Positions 8,901-15,273 of a DNA stretch of 64,000 bases are shown piece after piece. The notes under the pieces are model-generated. The model was not told where the DNA came from. It saw only the letters and a list, made by a program, of their open reading frames with translations, and searched no databases. The position numbers were made by a program, and so were the translations under genes. The number at the start of each line of letters is the position of its first letter. The first letter of the stretch is position 1. Origin of the DNA: Bacteroidia bacterium (GTDB lineage: Bacteria > Bacteroidota > Bacteroidia > Flavobacteriales > Flavobacteriaceae); contig JAUIFO010000001.1 of the NCBI GenBank assembly GCA_030430385.1, forward strand, positions 372,001-436,000. The letters run 5' to 3'.

Positions 8901-11900
8901 AGAGTTTATCAATCCATTACCAAGTATTGATGTAACATGTGATTTAGCAGATGATTACATTGTAACAGACTTAGCGTATTCAAATGGCTTAGACGGTACA
9001 TGTGGAATCAATGGTTCAGTACCAGGAAGCTTATCAGGAGAATATGATGCCTGTGGCGGAACGTTATATGTAGACTGGAAGTTTGTAGATGATTGTGGAC
9101 GTGAGATAGAATACAGAAAAACAATCACAGTATTACCAGCACCAGCACCAGAGGTAATTGCACCAGAGTTTTCAGATAAGATAGCTTGTGCAGATGCAGC
9201 CGGATTTGAAGCAGGTAATGCGACTTATAGTAATGATTTATCAGGATTATGTGAGTTATCAGGCGAGATCGAAGCAGATGTTGTAAAACAATACACAGCA
9301 TGTGGTGGCTTGATTACAATCACATATACAGGTATGGATGCATGTGAGAACCCACTAAGTGCAGGACCATTCTACATAGAAGTAGATCCAGCACCAGAAG
9401 CGGTAGTAGATGCACCTCAGTTCCCTGAGAAGATAGCATGTGCAGATGCAGACGCATTTGCAGCAGGTAATGCAACTTACAGCAATGGTTTAGAAGGAAC
9501 AGACTGTGAGATTTCAGGAGAGATCGAAGCAGATGTTGTTAAAGAATACACAGCATGTGGAGGTGTTATCACAGTAACTTACACAAGTAAGGATATTTGT
9601 GATAGAGACTTATCAGCAGGACCATACTATATAGAAGTAGATCCAGCACCAGCGCCAACAGTAAGCGCACCAGAATTCCCAAGTGAGATCATGTGTGCAA
9701 TGGCAGCCGGATTTGAAGCAGACAATGCGACTTACACAAATGGCTTAACAGGCGACTGTGAGATTTCAGGAGAGTTAGAAGCAGAGGTTGTAAAAGAATA
9801 CAACGCTTGTGGTGGAACAATCACGATTTCTTACTATGGTTATGATGCATGTCAGAACCCACTAGCGGCTGGACCATTTACAGTAACAGTAATGCCAGCA
9901 CCAGAGGCAGATGTAACAGCACCAGAGTTCCCATCGAACATTGCATGTGCAGACGCAGCAGGATTTGAAGCAGGTAATGCAACTTACAGCAATGGCTTAG
10001 AACAAACAGCATGTGAGATTTCAGGCGAGATCGAAGCAGATGTTGTTAAAGATTACGATGCATGTGGTGGAACGATCACGATCACTTACACAGGTAAAGA
10101 TATTTGTGATAGAGACTTATCAGCAGGACCATATGTAATTGCAGTAGATCCAGCACCAGAGGCAGATGTAATGGCGCCTCAGTTCCCTGAGAAGATTGCA
10201 TGTGCAGACGCAGCAGGATTTGAAGCAGGTAATGCAACCTACAGCAACGGATTGGAAGAGACAGCATGTGAGATTTCAGGTGAGATCGAAGCAGATGTTG
10301 TTAAAGATTACGATGCATGTGGAGGAACTATTACAATCACTTACACAGGTAAGGATGCATGTGATAGAGACTTATCAGCAGGACCATACTATATAGAAGT
10401 AGATCCAGCACCAGCACCAACAGTGAGCGCACCAGAATTTCCAAGTGAGATCATGTGTGCAATGGCAGCCGGATTTGAAGCAGCTAATGCAACTTACACA
10501 AATGGATTAACAGGAGACTGTGAGATCTCAGGTGAGTTAGAAGCAAATGTTGTAAAAGATTACACAGCTTGTGGTGGAACGATCACGATTTCTTACGAAG
10601 GTATAGATGCATGTGATAATCCACTAGCGGCTGGGCCATATACAGTTAATGTAATGCCAGCACCAGAAGCAGATGTAACGGCACCTCAGTTCCCTGAGAA
10701 GATAGCATGTGCAGACGCAGCTGGATTTGCAGCAGGTAATGCAACTTACAGCAATGGTTTAGAAGGAACAGACTGTGAGATTTCAGGAGAGATCGAAGCA
10801 GATGTTGTTAAAGAATACACAGCATGTGGAGGTGTTATCACAGTAACTTACACAAGTAAGGATATTTGTGATAGAGACTTATCAGCAGGACCATACTATA
10901 TAGAAGTAGATCCAGCACCAGCGCCAACAGTAAGCGCACCAGAATTCCCAAGTGAGATCATGTGTGCAATGGCAGCCGGATTTGAAGCAGACAATGCGAC
11001 TTACACAAATGGCTTAACAGGCGACTGTGAGATTTCAGGAGAGTTAGAAGCAGAGGTTGTAAAAGAATACAACGCTTGTGGTGGAACAATCACGATTTCT
11101 TACTATGGTTATGATGCATGTCAGAACCCACTAGCGGCTGGACCATTTACAGTAACAGTAATGCCAGCACCAGAGGCAGATGTAACAGCACCAGAGTTCC
11201 CATCGAACATTGCATGTGCAGACGCAGCAGGATTTGAAGCAGGTAATGCAACTTACAGCAATGGCTTAGAACAAACAGCATGTGAGATTTCAGGCGAGAT
11301 CGAAGCAGATGTTGTTAAAGAATACGATGCATGTGGTGGAACGATCACGATCACTTACACAGGTAAAGATATTTGTGATAGAGACTTATCAGCAGGACCA
11401 TATGTAATTGCAGTAGATCCAGCACCAGAGGCAGATGTAATGGCACCTCAGTTCCCTGAGAAGATTGCATGTGTTGATGCAGAAGGATTTGAAGCAGGTA
11501 ATGCAACTTACAGCAATGGATTAGAAGAGACAGCATGTGAGATTTCAGGTGAGATCGAAGCAGATGTTGTTAAAGATTACGATGTATGTGGAGGAACTAT
11601 TACAATCACTTACACAGGTAAGGATGCATGTGATAGAGACTTATCAGCAGGACCATACTATATAGAAGTAGATCCAGCACCAGCACCATATTTCAATGAG
11701 ATTGATGATGCTAGTATAGCATGTGAGGACTTAGCGACTTACGAGCCAGAGTACTTAAGTTATACAAATGGAATTGATGGACCATGTGGTATAAATGGAG
11801 AGGTTCAAGGTGTCGCACAACCATTCGATGGAAGCTGTGGAACCTTTGAAGTAGACTTCTCATATGAGTCATGTGGCGTTACAATTACAGCGAAGCAAGT

Positions 11901-14553
11901 AATTACTGTAATCGATGAGACAGCACCAGTATTGGTAGGGGAGTTACCACAAGGTATCTCAGATGTCAATGGATGTTTATCAGATGCACCAGCAGCTCCA
12001 ACAGAGGAGGAGATTGAGGCATTATTCAGTGATAACTGTGGAAATGTTAATGCAACTTTAGAGGTTATATCACCAGAGCAAAATACAGATTGTTTATGGG
12101 CCGTATTATACAGATACACGATCCAGGATGACTGTGGTAATTTTGCAGCACCAGTTAAGATTTACCATAATGGAGGTGATATGACAGCACCAGAATTGGT
12201 AGGAGAGTTACCAGAAGGCGTAACAGGTTTACAGTGTAAGGATGAGAATCCAGGAGCACCAGACTTGTCAGCGATCCAGGCAGCTTACACAGATAACTGT
12301 GGTGATGTTATAATCACACCATTTGAGCCAGTAATGGCAGGAGATGATTGTGAGTGGTCATTCACGTATGAGTACGAGATTAAGGATTCATGTGGTAACA
12401 AGTTACCAAACTTAGTGATCGTAAACAGTGGAGCAGATACAATGCCACCAGTGTTAGAAGGAGAGATTCCAATGGGAATGAACTCAGTGAATGCTTGTAT
12501 AGATTCAGATTTAGGAGAGCCAACAGAGGAAGAGATCGCAGCATTGTTCTCTGATAACTGTGCGGAGATCACAGCTGATAATGTATATAAGATCGAGAAG
12601 CTAGCAATTGGAGACGATTGTGAATGGATTAGAGTATTTGAATACACAGTATCAGATGACTGTGATAATACATATCCAACATTTAAGATCAATTACCAAG
12701 GTGGTGATACTGAAGCACCACAACAACAAAGTTGTGTGAATGAGGTAATGGTTCTTAATACAAATGAGATTGATGGATTGGCTTGTCCAAATGATGCAAT
12801 GATCTCACTTAACGATGGCGATGTAATTACAATCAATAGTGAGTGGACAGTAGCAGGAATTCCTGCAAGTCAAATAGGTTCAATGGAAACATGTTTCACT
12901 GATAACTGTACACCAGTAGATGAATTACAATTCAGAGTTATTGGAAAAGTAGAAGATAAGAAAGAGTGTACAACAACACTTTCAGTATCATTTGAAGTAG
13001 AAGACAACTGTGGTAACAAAACAGAAGAGCCATTTGTATGTACGTTTATCGTAAACGATACAACGGCTCCAGTATTGACTTGCCCAGAAGGTGAAGACTT
13101 CGGACTTGTAGATGAAGCACCAACTGATTTTGCTGATAAAGCATCATGGACAGATAACTGTCAAGGTGAGGGTGAAACAGCTGATTATACAGATGTGATT
13201 TCATCTAGTACTTCATCTGGAGGAGCTTATGTTAATAGATTATTAACTAGTGAAGCAGACTTCAGTGGAAGTGAGACTCTAATTGATTTTGATGATATTA
13301 CCAGAGTGAGTCCATCTGACAATTTTGATGGAAATTCTTATGCAGCTCAAGGTGTAACATTTAGTCATCCTACAGATAATTTAGGATTGTGGTTCGCACC
13401 AACTTACAGTGGTGAAAATTCACTATTTAATCATGATGATGCTTCTTCATTTGGAACAATAACTATTGATTTTGATCAGAAGCGTAACAGAGCTGGTTTC
13501 TATGCGACTTCAAATGCTAATTATGATGCTCAAATCGAGGTTATTTGTATGTCAGGTGGAACAGTATTAGCTACTGATGTTTATGATACAACAAACTCAG
13601 ATTGGATCTTCATTGGAATGGAAAGCGCAGGAGGATTTGACAGAATCGTTATTTCTGCAGTTCAAGTAGCAGGAGGATCATTCGCAGCTGTTGGTATTGA
13701 TGATCTTCGTTTTGAAGGTGATGGTTCAGGAGGATCTCTTGAAGAGTATACTCTAGTACGTACCTTTACTGCAGACGATGGATGTGGAAACATCGCTACT
13801 TGTGATGTAACATATACATGGTCTATTGGCTCACCAGATTCATCATCTTGTGGATATGATCTAATTAGTTGTGGTGATGTAGAAGCAGGTGATACTTCTG
13901 ATCAAGGTGTAGAAGATGTAGAGTTTGCTCTAGAAGGATTCAATTGGTTAGGAAATGTTTACACTTTTGTTGGAACAGGACAAGATGTAGCTACTTTCAG
14001 TACATGTGAAAATTCAAGTTACGATACTCGATTAGTTGTGTTTACAGGTTGTGAAGATAATCCTGTTGTTATTGGAGGTAATGATGATGCTTGTGGACTT
14101 CAATCTATTGTTGAATTCTTTGCAGAAGATGGTGTAGAATACAATATCTTCGTGACAGGGTTTGCGCCTTTAGGAGATAATTTTATTCCTGGCTTAGATA
14201 GTGGAGCTTATTCTCTCACAGTATCATGTGATCCAGCTCAGGCTAGACAGCAGTTACAAGCTCAACAGGAAACTAAATATGAAGATGAACCGATCAATTT
14301 CAAAGCGTACCCAGTACCATTTGATAATGAAGTGACTATTTCATACGAGTTTGATTACAGAACAGATGTAACAATAGAGTTATTTGATACTAAAGGCTTA
14401 TTAGTGTCTAGCGTAACAAATAATAGATATGTTGCAGGTTCATCAGATTCTACGAAGTTAGACTTAACTAAAACGCCAAGTCAGGTACTTTACGTGAAGT
14501 TAACAACTAACAAAGGAACAGTTACTAAGAAGATCGTATCTTCAGGTAGATAG
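5995..14553 (+). CDS. Giant T9SS-secreted cysteine-rich repeat protein, complete (2852 aa)
   Basis: Complete paralogue of the upstream gene. Residues 1-51 form an unusually long leader with its hydrophobic core at about 35-46 and a likely cleavage near SMYGQ. Then follow three class-A repeats (about 52-300), an HYR-like repeat (to 386), nineteen class-B four-cysteine repeats (387-1978) and three more class-A repeats (1979-2240). The variable tail (2241-2766) holds an HYR-like module with a beta-rich inserted domain (about 2402-2584), and a segment resembling a bacterial pre-peptidase C-terminal domain (about 2614-2747). The type A T9SS sorting domain (2767-2852) is identical in protein sequence to that of the neighbour. 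The regular cysteines suggest disulfide-stabilised units outside the cytoplasm (inference). Ligand and function are unknown. The start is the first ATG of the frame; another ATG lies two codons later. Confidence 0.92.
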   Translation: MFMSNFTFSSSLKTVTSLLCCSIGLTKLRGSIQSVMVVMLLLLGSVSMYGQVSERSTFFDRCLEDAPPGPSELDVANLYLNQCGDTPAEVTKTPNITGNDCDWEVEYTYFIKCGNFEEEIKIGYVGGDRTPPSLNDGAQVPQGGSNINACFSEAPMGPSEADIAELYSDNCGDVIVTKSGSPQGDDCSWTAYYKYSIQDTCGNFAAELDVNYSGGDNEAPQLVSELPEGGSGLNLCYNDRPLGPSESDIAALYSDNCGNVTVEKTEETKGSDCKWYAIYTYTIVDDCNNYANPVQVIYSGGDSEPPVLNNVPKDAFYSCIDEVPSPAQVSYTDNCDQTIKIEYVEDLSGLGDYCTGGKIVRTWTATDQCNNSTSLSQNITVQGAPDSELTVPEFPDSLSCSEAYNYEVSDATYSNGVTSGACAISGSITATVTNDFDVCGGKIVISYTGEDACGTPLSAGPYEINVEAAPASQLDPVENFTLSCAEAAAYVAGPLNYNNGEEGDCNLSGSIEPVQKNEFDACGGKITVTWDGEDACGNPLSALIDITVEAAPAPEFAPIEIESSLSCADAAGYVASGLNYDNGEEGLCNISGIIDPQQSNDFDACGGTINITWSGEDVCGNPLSTSATIQVEPAPMAEVTTPEFPESIACADAGAFTAGDATYTNGLTGDCEISGSLTANVESEYDACGGKITITYNGEDACGRPLSAGPFDVDVDPAPEATITVPEFPESIACAMAAGFEAGDATYTNGLTGDCEISGSLTANVENDYDLCGGKITITYYGEDACGRILSAGPYDVDVNPAPEASFAPAGHEDISCADAENYQAGTLSYSNGLDGECGINGEVQGELSGEYTSCGGLLFVDWTYTDECGRTITARKQVKVGPAPAPTVNDVEDFTLSCSDADSYQADGLGYSNGLEGTCNISGTLDPVQTNNFDECGGTITVTWNGEDVCGNVLSASQTITVDPAPMAEFINPLPSIDVTCDLADDYIVTDLAYSNGLDGTCGINGSVPGSLSGEYDACGGTLYVDWKFVDDCGREIEYRKTITVLPAPAPEVIAPEFSDKIACADAAGFEAGNATYSNDLSGLCELSGEIEADVVKQYTACGGLITITYTGMDACENPLSAGPFYIEVDPAPEAVVDAPQFPEKIACADADAFAAGNATYSNGLEGTDCEISGEIEADVVKEYTACGGVITVTYTSKDICDRDLSAGPYYIEVDPAPAPTVSAPEFPSEIMCAMAAGFEADNATYTNGLTGDCEISGELEAEVVKEYNACGGTITISYYGYDACQNPLAAGPFTVTVMPAPEADVTAPEFPSNIACADAAGFEAGNATYSNGLEQTACEISGEIEADVVKDYDACGGTITITYTGKDICDRDLSAGPYVIAVDPAPEADVMAPQFPEKIACADAAGFEAGNATYSNGLEETACEISGEIEADVVKDYDACGGTITITYTGKDACDRDLSAGPYYIEVDPAPAPTVSAPEFPSEIMCAMAAGFEAANATYTNGLTGDCEISGELEANVVKDYTACGGTITISYEGIDACDNPLAAGPYTVNVMPAPEADVTAPQFPEKIACADAAGFAAGNATYSNGLEGTDCEISGEIEADVVKEYTACGGVITVTYTSKDICDRDLSAGPYYIEVDPAPAPTVSAPEFPSEIMCAMAAGFEADNATYTNGLTGDCEISGELEAEVVKEYNACGGTITISYYGYDACQNPLAAGPFTVTVMPAPEADVTAPEFPSNIACADAAGFEAGNATYSNGLEQTACEISGEIEADVVKEYDACGGTITITYTGKDICDRDLSAGPYVIAVDPAPEADVMAPQFPEKIACVDAEGFEAGNATYSNGLEETACEISGEIEADVVKDYDVCGGTITITYTGKDACDRDLSAGPYYIEVDPAPAPYFNEIDDASIACEDLATYEPEYLSYTNGIDGPCGINGEVQGVAQPFDGSCGTFEVDFSYESCGVTITAKQVITVIDETAPVLVGELPQGISDVNGCLSDAPAAPTEEEIEALFSDNCGNVNATLEVISPEQNTDCLWAVLYRYTIQDDCGNFAAPVKIYHNGGDMTAPELVGELPEGVTGLQCKDENPGAPDLSAIQAAYTDNCGDVIITPFEPVMAGDDCEWSFTYEYEIKDSCGNKLPNLVIVNSGADTMPPVLEGEIPMGMNSVNACIDSDLGEPTEEEIAALFSDNCAEITADNVYKIEKLAIGDDCEWIRVFEYTVSDDCDNTYPTFKINYQGGDTEAPQQQSCVNEVMVLNTNEIDGLACPNDAMISLNDGDVITINSEWTVAGIPASQIGSMETCFTDNCTPVDELQFRVIGKVEDKKECTTTLSVSFEVEDNCGNKTEEPFVCTFIVNDTTAPVLTCPEGEDFGLVDEAPTDFADKASWTDNCQGEGETADYTDVISSSTSSGGAYVNRLLTSEADFSGSETLIDFDDITRVSPSDNFDGNSYAAQGVTFSHPTDNLGLWFAPTYSGENSLFNHDDASSFGTITIDFDQKRNRAGFYATSNANYDAQIEVICMSGGTVLATDVYDTTNSDWIFIGMESAGGFDRIVISAVQVAGGSFAAVGIDDLRFEGDGSGGSLEEYTLVRTFTADDGCGNIATCDVTYTWSIGSPDSSSCGYDLISCGDVEAGDTSDQGVEDVEFALEGFNWLGNVYTFVGTGQDVATFSTCENSSYDTRLVVFTGCEDNPVVIGGNDDACGLQSIVEFFAEDGVEYNIFVTGFAPLGDNFIPGLDSGAYSLTVSCDPAQARQQLQAQQETKYEDEPINFKAYPVPFDNEVTISYEFDYRTDVTIELFDTKGLLVSSVTNNRYVAGSSDSTKLDLTKTPSQVLYVKLTTNKGTVTKKIVSSGR
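7153..11928 (+). repeat. Array of 19 in-frame class-B repeats
   Basis: Nineteen units of about 84 codons (mean near 251 bp) run without interruption. Early units (1-8) are diverged; units 10-18 are almost interchangeable, which points to recent expansion. Every unit codes for four cysteines, and all except the last end in a PAP or PAPAP linker (APA in the first). Confidence 0.9.
8503..12716 (+). repeat. Long direct repeat, copy 2 (partner 2-4215)
   Basis: This is the second copy of the collinear block at offset 8,501. Direct repeats of over 4 kb in tandem are strong substrates for homologous recombination and also a place where assemblies may collapse. Confidence 0.85.
9400..11688 (+). repeat. 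1,269-bp higher-order tandem repeat in the second giant gene
   Basis: Copy 1 (five units, 9400-10668) and copy 2 (four units, 10669-11688) are again offset by 1,269 bp. Both copies code for VTYTSKD and GYDACQNPLAAGP, which differ from the pair in the first gene, so copies within a gene resemble each other more than their positional partners. Confidence 0.85.
12717..14292 (+). other. Variable C-terminal cassette of the second giant gene
   Basis: The tail is 621 bp longer than that of the first gene. It includes an HYR-like module split by an inserted domain (about 13197-13747, with LIDFDD and GIDDLRFEG near its ends, a layout seen in carbohydrate-binding-like beta sandwiches). A segment with YDTRLVVFTGC resembles a PPC domain. 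Assignments rest on pattern recognition only. Confidence 0.65.
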
Positions 14554-14624
14554 TTTGATAAATAATTAGGGAAAATTCCCTAAGGGTAAATACAAAAGGC
14601 AGCTAGTAATAGCTGCCTTTTTTT
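14554..14624 (+). repeat. 3' flank shared with the first giant gene
   Basis: Same palindrome and terminator stem as 5432-5502. The downstream sequences then diverge completely. Confidence 0.85.
14594..14624 (+). terminator. Rho-independent terminator of the second giant gene
   Basis: Stem GGCAGCTA / TAGCTGCC at 14598-14617 is followed by seven T. Confidence 0.88.
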
Positions 14625-14751
14625 ATTCATATTATCGGGCTTAAACATTATTATAGAATTGAGATTGAATGCAATACTTTAAATAATGAAGAAGCTTGTA
14701 ATGGAATGTAGTTCTACTATGAGAACGAAAAGTGTACAGAATGATGTCTTT

Positions 14752-14780
14752 CTAATCCTTTAAACTACTAAAAGGATTAG
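14752..14780. repeat. Inverted repeat without T-run
   Basis: Arms CTAATCCTTT and AAAGGATTAG (10 bp, 9-base loop) lie in the spacer between the second giant gene and the small minus-strand gene. No T-run follows on either strand, so a terminator function is uncertain. Confidence 0.35.
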
Positions 14781-14820
14781 TGAAAATATTATGAGATACT
14801 AGAAATTATACTTTTAAAAA

Positions 14821-15189
14821 TTAATCAGCAATCACTTGACTTGCCCAAGTAGTAGCCTCTTCCATAGAATCGAAAATTTCAAAAGGCTTGTTTAGAAATA
14901 ACTTTTCAATTTCAGCATTGCGCTTGGCCTTGTAATCTGAAGAAACCACACAAAATCCAGCAAGATTATTAATTTTAGAAGTTTCTCTGTAAATCGCTGG
15001 ATCTACTGAATAGGAATTTATACGATGTGTAATGTATACAAATGGTCGGTTTCTGTAATAAGTATCTACAATATTTAAAAGAACATTATTGTGTTCTGGT
15101 GTTAGTGTAATGCCTTCATTTATAACCACAATCATGTAGTGGTCATAAATATACATTGTACAGAAATCGTATTTTACAACATCAGTCAT
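14821..15189 (-). CDS. Small conserved protein, possibly SpoIIAA/STAS-like fold (122 aa)
   Basis: A soluble 122-residue protein with no signal peptide or membrane segment. The alternating strands and helices (YDFCTMYIYDHYMIVVINEG near the start, FDSMEEATTWA near the end) resemble small flavobacterial proteins of the SpoIIAA-like (STAS/SEC14) type. That assignment is tentative and no catalytic motif is visible. It is read in the same direction as clpC but is separated from it by a strong terminator, so it probably has its own promoter; none was recognised. Confidence 0.65.
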   Translation of the reverse strand: MTDVVKYDFCTMYIYDHYMIVVINEGITLTPEHNNVLLNIVDTYYRNRPFVYITHRINSYSVDPAIYRETSKINNLAGFCVVSSDYKAKRNAEIEKLFLNKPFEIFDSMEEATTWASQVIAD

Positions 15190-15221
15190 GTTATAAAGTT
15201 AAGCATAAGTCTTGTCAAAAC

Positions 15222-15250
15222 AAAAAAACACCTTGAATTTTCAAGGTGTT
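15222..15250 (-). terminator. Rho-independent terminator of clpC
   Basis: On the minus strand the hairpin AACACCTTGAA / TTCAAGGTGTT runs into a stretch of seven T (plus-strand A-run at 15222-15228). Confidence 0.85.
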
Positions 15251-15273
15251 TTCAATGATTTATGTCTAAGTGA

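Noticed and set aside
14686-14763. 25-codon ORF (MKKLVMECSS...) in the spacer after the second giant gene
   Set aside because: It ends inside an inverted repeat and has no promoter or coding support.
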